Part shown: positions 35,236-43,865 of the stretch, piece by piece | Numbering within the stretch: the stretch's first letter is position 1 | Layout of the letters: each line of letters opens with the position of its first letter | Assembly: GCF_018614415.1 (NCBI RefSeq) | Contig: NZ_JAGGOO010000083.1 | Location: forward strand, 1-60,696 | Direction: 5' to 3' | Source of the DNA: Streptomyces sp. ISL-12 | GTDB lineage: Bacteria; Actinomycetota; Actinomycetes; Streptomycetales; Streptomycetaceae | Length of the DNA stretch: 60,696 nucleotides | The notes under the pieces: generated by a model | What the model saw: only the letters and a program-made list of their open reading frames with translations | Told to the model about the DNA's origin: nothing | Databases searched by the model: none | Program-made: the position numbers and the translations under genes

Positions 35236-36648
35236 ATGAACGAGCGCGCTTTTCAGACCGCCGCGGCTGACGCGGCCGGCCGCCTGGCCGACCACTGGCG
35301 GGCCCTGGCCTCCTGCGAACTCCCCGTGGTGCCGCCCGGTCCACCGGGCACCACGCTCAAGGCGCTTCCGGAGACGGCGCCCGAGCAGGGCGAGGACCTG
35401 GCCGGCATCCTGGAGGACACCTGGCGCACGATCGTGCCGCAGTTGGTGCACTGGCAGCACCCGAACTTCCTGGGCTACTTCCCGGCCAACAACTCGCCCG
35501 CCTCCGTACTGGCCGAGCTGGTCACGGCGGGTCTGGGTGTACAGGGCATGATGTGGTCGACGTCGCCCGCCGCCACGGAGCTGGAACAGCGGGTGTGCGA
35601 CTGGCTCGCCCGTGCCCTGGGCCTGCCGTCCCGGTTCACGCACGCGTCCGGGCAGGGCGGCGGCGTGATCCAGGACTCGGCGTCGTCGGCCGCGCTGGTC
35701 GCCGTGGCCGCCGCCCTGCACCGCGCCTCCGGTGGCCGGTGGCGCGAGCACGGGACGGAGGGCCGGCTGCGCGTCTACTGCACGGACCAGGCCAACCACA
35801 GTGTGCCCAAGGTGGTCCGCGTCGCGGGCGCCGGCGAACCCGTCCTCGTTCCGACCGTCCCCGGCACGCACAGCATGGACCCGGCCGCCCTGGCCGACCG
35901 CCTCGACGCCGACCGGGCCGCGGGTCTGGTGCCCGCCGCCGTCGTCGCGACCGTGGGCACCACCGCCACCTGCGCCATCGACCCGGTACCCCGGATCGGT
36001 GCCGTCTGCCGGGAGCGCGGCGTCTGGCTGCACGTCGACGCCGCCTACGCGGGCAGCGCGGCGCTCTGCCCCGAACTGCGGGCGGGGGATGCCGAGTCGG
36101 ACCTCGCGGACTCCTACGCCGTCAACGCCCACAAGTGGATGCGCACCGGCATTCCGTGCGACGTCCTGTGGGTCGCCGACCGCAAGGACCTGACCGACGC
36201 CCTCGGCGCGACCTCCTCCTATCTGCGCAACGACGCCACCGACTCGGGGCAGGTCGTCGACTTCAAGGACTGGCAGGTTCCGCTCGGCCGCCCGATGCGG
36301 GCCCTGAAGCTCTGGTACGTGCTGCGCGCCCACGGGCTGGAGGGACTGCGGGAGGTGATCCGGCGCGACGTCCGGCTCGCCGCCCTGCTCGCCTCCCTGG
36401 TCGAGCGGGAGCCCGGTTTCCGTCTCGTGGCCCACCGGCTGGGGCTCGTCGTGCTGCGCGCGGAGACCGACGAGGTGACCCGGGACATCACCCGGCGCCT
36501 CACCGGGAAACCGGAGGTCCTGTGCACGCCCGCCACCGTGGACGGCCGGCCGGTGCTCCGCGCGGCCCTGGGTTCCCCGTACGCCGACGAGACGACCGTC
36601 CGCCGGGCCTGGGACACCGTCCGGGCCTGCGCCGCGTCCGTCTCCTGA
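35236..36648 (+). CDS. aromatic-L-amino-acid decarboxylase-type PLP enzyme
   Basis: 470 residues, normal AADC length. Motifs: HPNFLGYFPANNSPASVLAE, SPAATELEQRVCDWLARALG, GGGVIQDSASSAALVAVAAA, the ring-stacking His of DQANHSVPK, WLHVDAAYAGSAAL and the PLP Lys in VNAHKWM. This group acts on DOPA, tyrosine, tryptophan or phenylalanine. It is divergent from the putative tyrosine hydroxylase by 47 bp, suggesting Tyr to DOPA to dopamine. A TAACTT hexamer (35228 side) lies only about 7 bases before the ATG, so the mRNA may be leaderless. Full length, all key residues kept. Confidence 0.9.
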   Translation: MNERAFQTAAADAAGRLADHWRALASCELPVVPPGPPGTTLKALPETAPEQGEDLAGILEDTWRTIVPQLVHWQHPNFLGYFPANNSPASVLAELVTAGLGVQGMMWSTSPAATELEQRVCDWLARALGLPSRFTHASGQGGGVIQDSASSAALVAVAAALHRASGGRWREHGTEGRLRVYCTDQANHSVPKVVRVAGAGEPVLVPTVPGTHSMDPAALADRLDADRAAGLVPAAVVATVGTTATCAIDPVPRIGAVCRERGVWLHVDAAYAGSAALCPELRAGDAESDLADSYAVNAHKWMRTGIPCDVLWVADRKDLTDALGATSSYLRNDATDSGQVVDFKDWQVPLGRPMRALKLWYVLRAHGLEGLREVIRRDVRLAALLASLVEREPGFRLVAHRLGLVVLRAETDEVTRDITRRLTGKPEVLCTPATVDGRPVLRAALGSPYADETTVRRAWDTVRACAASVS

Positions 36649-36658
36649 CGGACCGGTC

Positions 36659-36723
36659 GGCCCGCCGGGACCGGCCGGAGTCACTCCCCCGGCACGTCCC
36701 GGACGGGCGGTGCCCGGCGGGCC
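36659..36723. terminator. long inverted repeat between convergent genes
   Basis: GGCCCGCCGGGAC (36659-36671) pairs with GTGCCCGGCGGGCC (36710-36723) with one bulge, between the convergent decarboxylase and small secreted protein genes. It could terminate both; there is no T-run, as is common in Streptomyces. Confidence 0.45.
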
Positions 36724-36734
36724 GGACGGCTCCG

Positions 36735-37010
36735 TCACAACGCGGTCGGACGGACGCCGATGAAGTCGACCAGCGTGTGGCTGACGCTGTCCTCCTTCAC
36801 GATGCTCTGCCCGCTGGCCTGCAGGGCCCGGCATCCGTCGCCTACCTGGGCCCCGGGCGAGAGCAGCACGATGTTGCAGAGCATCACCGGTTTCTGCTCG
36901 GTCTGGTTGGAGTCGGCCGCGGCTTCCGTCCCGTTCGCCAGCACGGCGGCGAGCGCCGTGAGCGACAGGCCGGCCGTACGCATCACACCCCTGGGGCGTC
37001 CTGCCGCCAT
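36735..37010 (-). CDS. small secreted two-cysteine protein (paralogue 1)
   Basis: 91 residues from ATG 37010, one base after the preceding stop; ATG 36983 (82 residues, GGGG upstream) is also possible. A signal peptide (TAGLSLTALAAVLANGTEAAA) is followed by a mature part of about 57 residues: ADSNQTEQKPVMLCNIVLLS to TLVDFIGV. Two Cys are separated by 14 residues. It shares the DSN start, MLC, a second Cys, QxxxK and DFxxV near the end with the next two genes. Function unknown; I recognise no named family. Confidence 0.65.
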   Translation of the reverse strand: MAAGRPRGVMRTAGLSLTALAAVLANGTEAAADSNQTEQKPVMLCNIVLLSPGAQVGDGCRALQASGQSIVKEDSVSHTLVDFIGVRPTAL

Positions 37011-37011
37011 C

Positions 37012-37278
37012 TCAGGCTCCCAGGGCGGCCGGGACGGCGACGTCGAGCCGGTTGACCAGGTCGACGTCCTCGGTGTGGGTCTTCAGCACGCCCTGCTTCA
37101 CCTTCTGCCGCGCCTCGCACGAGCTGTGAGCGGTGGTGGCGGCCGCCGGTCCGGTGTCACACAGCATCGACGGACTGTGGGTGTTGATGTTGGTGTCCGC
37201 CGTAGCCCCTCCCGCGGCGGGCAGCACCAGCACCCCCGCGGCCAGGGCCGCGGCTCCGACGAACTGACGGGTACGCAT
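37012..37278 (-). CDS. small secreted two-cysteine protein (paralogue 2)
   Basis: 88 residues. The signal peptide is FVGAAALAAGVLVLPAAGGA, cleaved near TADTN. The mature part has SMLCDTGPAAATTAHSSCEA (Cys-x13-Cys), then RQKVKQGVLKTHTEDVDLV. AGGAG lies seven bases before the ATG. It is the middle of three paralogues in one direction. Two cysteines likely form a disulfide. Function unknown. Confidence 0.75.
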   Translation of the reverse strand: MRTRQFVGAAALAAGVLVLPAAGGATADTNINTHSPSMLCDTGPAAATTAHSSCEARQKVKQGVLKTHTEDVDLVNRLDVAVPAALGA

Positions 37279-37349
37279 CGATGAACTCCTGAACTGAACG
37301 GGAACGCCCGCCCCGGCTTCTCCGGCCCGGGCGGCGGAAGACGGAATGC

Positions 37350-37619
37350 TCAAGGCACCAGGCCGTCGACCGGCGTGATCACGTCGGCGAAGTCGACGAG
37401 GTCGGCGCTCTTGCTGTGGTGCTTGACCATCTGCTGGTCGACCTGCTGGTCCGTGACGCACGACTGCCCCTCGGTGCTCACCGAGAGCGGCCCCGCACCG
37501 CAGGTCATCGGCGGGTCGGCCAGGTTGTCGTTGCTGTCCGCGTGAGCCGTCCCTCCCGCTCCCGCCACCATCAGCCCGCAGCAGAGCGTCAGCACAACGC
37601 GCCTGCACCCGTTCGTCAT
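37350..37619 (-). CDS. small secreted two-cysteine protein (paralogue 3)
   Basis: 89 residues from ATG 37619, with GAGG nine bases upstream; starts at 37628 or 37634 would add a few residues. Signal peptide RRVVLTLCCGLMVAGAGGTA. The mature part has ADSNDNLADPPMTCGAGPLS with the second Cys 13 residues after the first, then QQVDQQMVKHHSKSADLVDF and ADVITPVDGL. Clear paralogue of the two genes that follow it. Function unknown; unlike chaplins it lacks the hydrophobic repeat. Confidence 0.7.
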   Translation of the reverse strand: MTNGCRRVVLTLCCGLMVAGAGGTAHADSNDNLADPPMTCGAGPLSVSTEGQSCVTDQQVDQQMVKHHSKSADLVDFADVITPVDGLVP

Positions 37620-37774
37620 GTGCGCCATCCTCATCGCTTTCACCGGTACGTCACAGCTGGTACGTGGTGACAACGGGGTAGGCCGGTCGGAGGACACTGC
37701 CCTGTGAAAAGCGGTTTTCCCGGCAATCCGTTCGGGTGCCCCGGGCCCTGTCTCGCGGGACGCGGTGCTGACCG

Positions 37775-38554
37775 TCACATGGCCACGACAGCCGTCTTGC
37801 CGCCGTCCACCGTCAGTGTCGCGCCGTTGATGTAGGACGCCTTGGGTGACACAAGGAAGCGGACAGCGTTCGCGACGTCCTCCGCGTCTCCGCCCCGTCC
37901 CGCCGGCAGCGAGGCGAGGTAGGTTCCGTACATGTGGCGGACACCCTCGTTCACCGGGGTGAGGATGAAGCCGGGGTCGACGGAGTTGACCCGCACCCCT
38001 CGGGGACCGTACTCCGCCGTCCACGACTTGGTCATCATGGACAACGCCGCCTTCGAGGCCTGGAAGGCGCACGTGCCGGCAGCCGCCATCGAGGTGCTCA
38101 GGCTCCCTACGTTGACGATGGCCCCCCGGCCGCGCTCGGCCATGGCCGGGGCGAAGGCGCCCGTCAGGAGGAACGGCGCTTTGGCGTGGAGGTTGAAGGC
38201 GGCGTCGAACATCTCCTCCGGAGTGGACTCGGTCGGCGCGAAGCCTCCGCCACCGGCGTTGTGCACCAGGACGTCGAGCGGGCCGTCGACGGCCTCCCGT
38301 ATCCGCGTGACCAGGCCGCGCACAGCCGCCGGATCACCCAGGTCGGCGACCAGCTCGATCGCGTGGCCACCCGCCGCCTCGATGTCTCGGCGTGTCTCGA
38401 CGGCCCGGTCCCGGTCCCGGCCCGTGACGATGACCGAGTACCCGTCCTGGGCCAGGCCGACCGCCGTCGCACGGCCGATCCCGCTGGTCGAACCGGTCAC
38501 CAGTGCCCACGACGAGCCTGGTGCGGACGTCTCCGAGTGGCCGTTCTCGCTCAT
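37775..38554 (-). CDS. SDR oxidoreductase with Phe at the catalytic Tyr position
   Basis: 259 residues from an ATG preceded by GAGGGG. NAD(P) motif TGSTSGIG, then VHNAGGGGF (NAG) and IVNVGSLSTS. The active-site segment reads CAFQASKAALSMM: the Tyr of YxxxK is Phe while the Lys is present. The fold otherwise looks normal, ending NGATLTVDGG. Either a substitute residue works or the enzyme has another role. It lies 148 bp downstream of the CYP51-like P450 on the same strand and may oxidise or reduce the triterpenoid. Confidence 0.8.
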   Translation of the reverse strand: MSENGHSETSAPGSSWALVTGSTSGIGRATAVGLAQDGYSVIVTGRDRDRAVETRRDIEAAGGHAIELVADLGDPAAVRGLVTRIREAVDGPLDVLVHNAGGGGFAPTESTPEEMFDAAFNLHAKAPFLLTGAFAPAMAERGRGAIVNVGSLSTSMAAAGTCAFQASKAALSMMTKSWTAEYGPRGVRVNSVDPGFILTPVNEGVRHMYGTYLASLPAGRGGDAEDVANAVRFLVSPKASYINGATLTVDGGKTAVVAM

Positions 38555-38702
38555 CGCGGGGTTCCCCTCACATGCTCCGGTGGAGATCACCATGCTGGCG
38601 CTCACCGTGGATCCTAAGCCCTGCGACCACCCGCCCGCCTTCCCCAACTCGCATGTTTCAACGAGTAATTGACCCTCCGGATCGCCCCACCGCAGGTCCG
38701 CC

Positions 38703-40103
38703 TCAAGCGAGGTCGCGGAGTCTGTAGCGGATACGGCACGGCGCGGCCAGGCCCCGGGGGGACAAGCCGCTCACGGGTGTCGGGGTGTCGAGCAGTTCCA
38801 TGTGGTAGCGGCGCAACAGGAGAGTGAGGAAAACCTTGGTTTCCAGGCGGGCGTAGCCTTGGCCGAGGCAGCGGTGGATGCCCGAGCCGAACCCCAGCAG
38901 GTTCCGGGCGGCCCTGGGATCCCGCTCGTAGCGCTCGGGACGGAACGCTTGCGGGTCGGGCCATTCCTCGGGCAGTCGGTGAGTGAGGTACGGCGAGGTG
39001 AGGACCATGGTGCCGCGGCGGATGCGGCACGGGCCGATGCGCAGGTGACGCATCGCTTTACGGGCGATCAGGATGGCCAGCGGGTGCAGCCGCTCGGACT
39101 CGTACATCAGGTGGTCGAGGTGGGTGAGGGCATGCATCGCCTCCATGGTGAGCGGCTGCCCGGCCGGCACGTGCTCGCGTTGTTCAGCCAGGAGGGCGGC
39201 TTGGTATTGGGGATGGGTCAGCAGATCGGCGAGGCTCCACGCCAGTTGCCCGGCGGTGGTCTCCCGGGCGGCCCACACCAGACCGAGGGCCTGGTGGACG
39301 GTGGAGCTGTCCGGTACGGCCGTTCCGTCGGCGTAGCGGCTCTGGCACAGGGACTGGAGGAAGTCCGGTTCCGTCTTCGGACGCGCGCGCCGCTGGGCGA
39401 GACAGTCCAGGACGATGACGTGCAGGCGCCGGCGGGCCTTGCGGCTGCGCCGTGACCGCAGGGGGCGCAGCCAAGGGGGCAGGAGGAAGCTGACGTTGGC
39501 GGAGAAGTCCTCGAACTCGTCCAGGGCGCCGACGAGGCGGTGGCCGAACTCCTCACCGAAAAAGGTGTCGGCGATGACGCGCAGGTTCAATTCGGCGCAC
39601 ATGCGGACGAGTTCCACTTCACCTCTGTCACCCAGCCGACGGATCAGTTCCTGGGTGTGTCTTTCCATCACGGGCAGGTAGCTGTGGAGGGCACCGGCCC
39701 GGAAGACGGGCACGTACAACTCGCGCTGGCGCCGGTACTCCGGGGTGGGGGCCATGAAGTAGAAGTCGGACCCGAACATGGTCCGCAGGAACGGGTAGGA
39801 GGCGGCGATGGACAGCGTCTCCTCCGGCAGGGTCATGATGTCACCGCGGTGTTCGGGGTCCAGCAGGACGACCGCGGGTACGCCGGCGAGGTTCAGCCGG
39901 AACAGCCTCCCGTGTTCGGCGTACCCGCGCTCCAGAACGGCGGTGGCGTCACGCATGAAAGCGGGCATGTGCCCCAGCAGGGGAAGAGATCCTGACACCA
40001 GGGGGGCGGCCGAGCCGGCGGTGGTGGCCGGTGGGGCGACGGCGAAGCCCTCTGCGGAGCACTCGTCGGATGGTGTTTCTGCGCGCTGCTCGGTCGGGTC
40101 CAC
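38703..40103 (-). CDS. cytochrome P450, CYP51-like
   Basis: 466 residues. Heme loop FGSGIHRCLGQGYARLE, K-helix YESERLHP, and I-helix LVWAARETTAGQLAWSLADL. The N-terminal third (PLVSGSLPLLGHMPAFMRDA, then SYPFLRTMFGSDFYFMAPTP) resembles sterol 14-demethylase (CYP51) more than typical bacterial P450s, which suits a sterol-like triterpene substrate. The GTG start has GGAG upstream. It follows the squalene-hopene-type cyclase by 48 bp, so the two are an operon. Confidence 0.85.
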   Translation of the reverse strand: MDPTEQRAETPSDECSAEGFAVAPPATTAGSAAPLVSGSLPLLGHMPAFMRDATAVLERGYAEHGRLFRLNLAGVPAVVLLDPEHRGDIMTLPEETLSIAASYPFLRTMFGSDFYFMAPTPEYRRQRELYVPVFRAGALHSYLPVMERHTQELIRRLGDRGEVELVRMCAELNLRVIADTFFGEEFGHRLVGALDEFEDFSANVSFLLPPWLRPLRSRRSRKARRRLHVIVLDCLAQRRARPKTEPDFLQSLCQSRYADGTAVPDSSTVHQALGLVWAARETTAGQLAWSLADLLTHPQYQAALLAEQREHVPAGQPLTMEAMHALTHLDHLMYESERLHPLAILIARKAMRHLRIGPCRIRRGTMVLTSPYLTHRLPEEWPDPQAFRPERYERDPRAARNLLGFGSGIHRCLGQGYARLETKVFLTLLLRRYHMELLDTPTPVSGLSPRGLAAPCRIRYRLRDLA

Positions 40104-40151
40104 GACAGTACTCCACGTCGACGGCGGCGGAGGGGAAGAGAGGGTCCTGCT

Positions 40152-42194
40152 TCACGTACCCGTCGGCACGGTGATGGTCCGCACATGCGCCTGGGCGCCG
40201 GCTCCGTGTCCTACGGCCGTCAGATAGCGGCCCAGTGCGCTGAGCGGGAACACCAGCCGGTACAGGTGGTAGTTGAGCGGCAGGTCTCCGGGAAAGCCGG
40301 TCCCCGTGTACTCGGGTTCGTCCCAGCAGCCGTCCTCGCGCTGGGTGCGGGCCAGCCAGCGCACGCCTGCGGCCACCTCCGCACGGTCGTGTTGTCCGGC
40401 GGCGAGCAGACCCAGCAGCGCCCAGGCGGTCTGGGAGGCCGTGGAGGGACCGCGCCCGCGCCAGGCGGGGTCGGTGTAGGACTCCCACTTCTCCCCCCAC
40501 CCGCCGTCGGGGTTCTGGTGGTCCACGAGCCACCGCACACCCCGGCGGACCGCCGGGTGACGGGGCGGCACACCCGCGGCGACGAGGGCGGGCAGGACGG
40601 CGCCGGTACCGTACACGTGGTTGACTCCCCAGCGGCCGTACCAGGAACCGTCGCTCTCCTGGTGGCGCAGCAGCCAGTCGACGCCGCGGCGGGTGGCCGC
40701 CTCGCCGGCCCGTCCGACATCGGCGAGCATCTCCACCACGTGCGCGGTCACATCCGCCGACGGCGGGTCGGTGACCTCGCCGAAGTCGCAGAACGGCAGC
40801 CGCGCGGGCCAGCGGCTGGTGTTGTCGGCGTCGTAGGCGCCCCAGCCGCCGCACTTCGACTGCATGCCGAGGTTCCATGACACCGCCCGGCCGATCGCCG
40901 CCGCCACCCGGTCCGGCCGGGGGTGCTGGACGCGGCGCAGGGCGAGGACCACTTCGGCGGTGTCGTCGGTGTCGGGGTAGTTGCGGTTGTGGAAGCCGAA
41001 CGCCCATCCGCCGGGGGCCAGACGGGGGCGGCGTACCGACCAGTCGCCCCGCGCCGTGACCTCCTTGGCCAGCAGCCAGTCGGCGGCTTTGACCAGGGCC
41101 GGGTTGTCGGGCGCCAGGCCGGCGTCGGTCAGGGCGGTGACGGCCAGGCAGGTGTCCCACACCGGCGATTGGCAGGACTCCACCCACCGTCTCCCGTCGG
41201 GGGTGCGCACGGTGAACGCCTCCGACGCTTCCAGGGCCGACCGCAGGACGGGGTGGTTCAGGCTGAAGCCGCACAGCCGCAGCGCGATGATCGAGTAGAC
41301 CAGCGGCGGCTGGATGCCGTTGAAGCAGCCGTCGGCCTCCTGCCGCCGGATGATCCAGGTGACGGCGGCGCGGATCGCCGCGCGGCGCAGTGCGGGCGGA
41401 GCGACGGCGTGCCAGCGGTGCAGTGCGCCGTCCAGGCGTTGGAAGACGCCCTCCCAGGTGGTCAGGGGTGCCCGGGGGCGGGGCGGGTTGGGGCGCGCGG
41501 GGTCGGTGTGCAGTTCGTCGATGGTGAACGGGGCCGGGGCGGTGGGCCGGTGGGCGCAGACGATCGTCAGCGGGACGATGGCCTGGCGGGCCCAGCAACT
41601 GAAGGAGTACAGGTTGAGCGGTGCCCAGGCGGGCAGGAGGATCACTTCCGGGGGGAGGTCGGGCAGGTCTTCCCAGCGCCACCATCCGAACAGTGCCAGC
41701 CAGATGCGGGTGAACACCCGGGAGCGGGCCACACCTCCGTGCTCGCGCACCCAGGCGGAGGCGGCGGCCATGTGCGGTGCCCGCGGGTCGTCACCGGCCA
41801 GCCGCAGGGCGATGTAGCCCTCGATGGTGGTGGACAGATCGGCCGCCCCGTCGGGGTGGGTGGCCCAGGTGCCGTCCGGTCGCTGCTTGGCGCGGATCCA
41901 CGCGGCGGTCGCCTGGGTCTGCTCCGAGGTGCGGATGCCGAGGAACTCACGGAGCAGCAGGTCCTCGGCGTCCATCGTGACGTTGGTCTCGAAGTCGCCC
42001 TTCCACCATCCTTCGGGGCTCTGCGAGGACAGCAGGCGGTCGGCGGCGAGTGTCACCGCGCGCGCCGCCGACCGGGCGGTGTCCCGCTCGCCCGGATCCT
42101 CGCCGACGAGGCCGACGGCCGGAGGCTCGCCCAGAGCCGGCCTCGTCCCCGCGGGGGAGAGGGCCGGTTCAGCCTGGTGATGCTGCGGTGACAT
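40152..42194 (-). CDS. squalene-hopene cyclase family triterpene cyclase
   Basis: 680 residues. The catalytic aspartate motif is NYPDTDDTAEV (D408-T-D-D411), matching DxDD of class II cyclases. QW repeats occur throughout: SQSPEGWWKG, KQRPDGTW, QSKCGGWGAYDADN, HQESDGSWYG, HQNPDGGWG and TQREDGCWDE. LPFCDFGEVTDPPSADVTAH is also typical. The N-terminus has about 40 residues more than the usual enzyme. It cyclises squalene or another linear isoprenoid. None of the usual hopanoid genes (hpnC-E, hpnH) is near; instead P450, SDR and acyltransferase genes surround it. The ATG has GAGG upstream. Confidence 0.9.
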   Translation of the reverse strand: MSPQHHQAEPALSPAGTRPALGEPPAVGLVGEDPGERDTARSAARAVTLAADRLLSSQSPEGWWKGDFETNVTMDAEDLLLREFLGIRTSEQTQATAAWIRAKQRPDGTWATHPDGAADLSTTIEGYIALRLAGDDPRAPHMAAASAWVREHGGVARSRVFTRIWLALFGWWRWEDLPDLPPEVILLPAWAPLNLYSFSCWARQAIVPLTIVCAHRPTAPAPFTIDELHTDPARPNPPRPRAPLTTWEGVFQRLDGALHRWHAVAPPALRRAAIRAAVTWIIRRQEADGCFNGIQPPLVYSIIALRLCGFSLNHPVLRSALEASEAFTVRTPDGRRWVESCQSPVWDTCLAVTALTDAGLAPDNPALVKAADWLLAKEVTARGDWSVRRPRLAPGGWAFGFHNRNYPDTDDTAEVVLALRRVQHPRPDRVAAAIGRAVSWNLGMQSKCGGWGAYDADNTSRWPARLPFCDFGEVTDPPSADVTAHVVEMLADVGRAGEAATRRGVDWLLRHQESDGSWYGRWGVNHVYGTGAVLPALVAAGVPPRHPAVRRGVRWLVDHQNPDGGWGEKWESYTDPAWRGRGPSTASQTAWALLGLLAAGQHDRAEVAAGVRWLARTQREDGCWDEPEYTGTGFPGDLPLNYHLYRLVFPLSALGRYLTAVGHGAGAQAHVRTITVPTGT

Positions 42195-42510
42195 GGCACA
42201 TCCTCAAAGCTCGTCATGGACGGGCACCGCGCCGCCGTCGGCGGAGAACCCGCAAGGACGTGGGTCTTCGTGGAGGCAGACCACACACTTGCGATTGAAC
42301 GCTCATGGTGACCGTCCCGCCACGCAGGGGCACCTGTGAGGGGAGTGCCCACCGGGCCGCAAGGGGCCACGGCCCGCGGAACCGGTGGCCTGCCCGGTCC
42401 GACGGCTGAGCGGATGACGTGAAACCGCGGCCTCAGGGGGGCATACCTCGCATGGCCGCCCAGGCACCGGCGAGAAGCCGTCCGCACGACCATCACGCAC
42501 TGTAGGAGAC
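42195..42510. other. divergent promoter region of the triterpenoid locus
   Basis: 316 bp between the cyclase and the acyltransferase starts. It contains the inverted element GGGCCGCAAGGGGCCACGGC (42353-42372) with CCGCGG beyond, and several AACC/GGTG stretches. No gene is supported. Promoters for both directions should lie here. Confidence 0.4.
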
Positions 42511-43755
42511 ATGGGCAAGGGCAACAGCCACCGCCTGCGAGCGGTACCGCTCGATCGACTGTTCCACCGTCTGTCGTCCGGTCCTGACACGCGGCCCCGT
42601 ATCGGCACCGTGCTCCACTTCGAAGGCGAGCCGCCCGCACCCCAGGACGTGGCCGCGCACCTCGCCTCGCGGCTGCCCCTGCTGCCCGCTCTGACCTGCT
42701 ACCTGCCGCCGGGCGGCGCGGTGTGGAGGACCACCCGCGTCGACGTGTCGGAGCACCTCGCCGAGATCGAGCTGCCCCCGGGAACCGCCGCTCTGCACGA
42801 TGCCCTGCAACGCCTGGTCCGAGCCCCGCTGCCGGTGTCCGCCCCGCCGTGGCGCCTGTGGCTGCTCCACGGTCACGCCGCCGGGCAGTACGCCCTCCTG
42901 TACCGGGTGCATCACGCTCTGCAGGACGGGAGCGGCATGCTGCACACGCTGGAAACCCTGTTCGCCGAGGACGCGGAGGTCAGGTCCCGCACCTGCTTCG
43001 CGGGCTTCGAAGAACCCGTGCGCGCCACGATGGGCGACCGCGGTCGCATGGCGGCCGCTACGGCCACGATGATGCGCAAGGAGCAGTTCTGGGGCCGTGA
43101 CCGGGACCGTTTCTCGGGCGATCGGGTCTTCCGCTGGGCCGAGGTGCCGTCCGCCTGGCTGACGGAGGCGGCCCGATCGAACGGTGTCACACGCAACGAC
43201 GTCTATCTGGCCGCCCTGGCCCACGCCGTGACGCGGTGGGCCGCCGAGCAGGGCACCGAGACGGCCTCCGGCATCCGCATGGACGTCCCCGTCAGCATCC
43301 GGCGTCCCGGAGAAGTGGGCATGCCCGGCAACCGCACCACGGTCCTGCCCCTCAGGGTCGCCACCGCCGGCCTCTCCCCCGCCCAGTGTCTGCGGCGCAC
43401 CGCCCGGGTCACCGCGCCGCTGAAGTCACCGGTGCTTCGCGAGGCACTGCGCCGCAACGACGCGATGCTGCCCGCCTGGCTGGTCACGGCGCTGCACCGC
43501 GTCGCCCAGGACCCGACCCGGGCCGGCGTGAGCGCCAGCCACGTAGCCCTGCGCGGCGGGCTGGCCTTCCACGGCGCGCCCGTCACCCGGGTCCTGCCGG
43601 TGGCGTGCGCGCTGGACGGCACCCCCCTGTCCGTTGCCCTGATGTCCTGCCGTGACTCCGCGGGGGCGTGCTTCGTGACGGACGCGGCGGTACCCGGGCT
43701 CGATCAGCTCCACCTTCGCTGGCGCGCCTCCCTGCGGAGTCTGGCCTCCGGATGA
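42511..43755 (+). CDS. WS/DGAT-type acyltransferase
   Basis: 414 residues. The catalytic HHALQDG (residues 134-140) is the HHxxxDG motif of wax ester synthase/diacylglycerol acyltransferases and condensation domains. The start LRAVPLDRLFHRLSSGPDTR resembles the WS/DGAT N-terminus, and IRMDVPVSIRRPGEVGMPGN resembles the PVS...GN region of the family. TAGGAGA lies before the ATG. It is divergent from the cyclase. In this setting it could esterify a hydroxylated triterpene, like sterol ester formation; that is inference. It is a little shorter than the usual 450-480 residues. Confidence 0.85.
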   Translation: MGKGNSHRLRAVPLDRLFHRLSSGPDTRPRIGTVLHFEGEPPAPQDVAAHLASRLPLLPALTCYLPPGGAVWRTTRVDVSEHLAEIELPPGTAALHDALQRLVRAPLPVSAPPWRLWLLHGHAAGQYALLYRVHHALQDGSGMLHTLETLFAEDAEVRSRTCFAGFEEPVRATMGDRGRMAAATATMMRKEQFWGRDRDRFSGDRVFRWAEVPSAWLTEAARSNGVTRNDVYLAALAHAVTRWAAEQGTETASGIRMDVPVSIRRPGEVGMPGNRTTVLPLRVATAGLSPAQCLRRTARVTAPLKSPVLREALRRNDAMLPAWLVTALHRVAQDPTRAGVSASHVALRGGLAFHGAPVTRVLPVACALDGTPLSVALMSCRDSAGACFVTDAAVPGLDQLHLRWRASLRSLASG

Positions 43756-43865
43756 GAGGCGACGCCACACGGCCGGGGCGCGGCGTCAGGGACCCGGCGA
43801 GGGGACGCGTCTCCGGGCGGTGAGATCGCCCTCGATGCCCGAGGGCCGGGCGGTGACGCGACGGC

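Noticed and set aside
35189..35344. Longer start for the putative tyrosine hydroxylase
   Set aside because: It would overlap the divergent decarboxylase start and adds basic low-complexity sequence; ATG 35188 fits the usual length.
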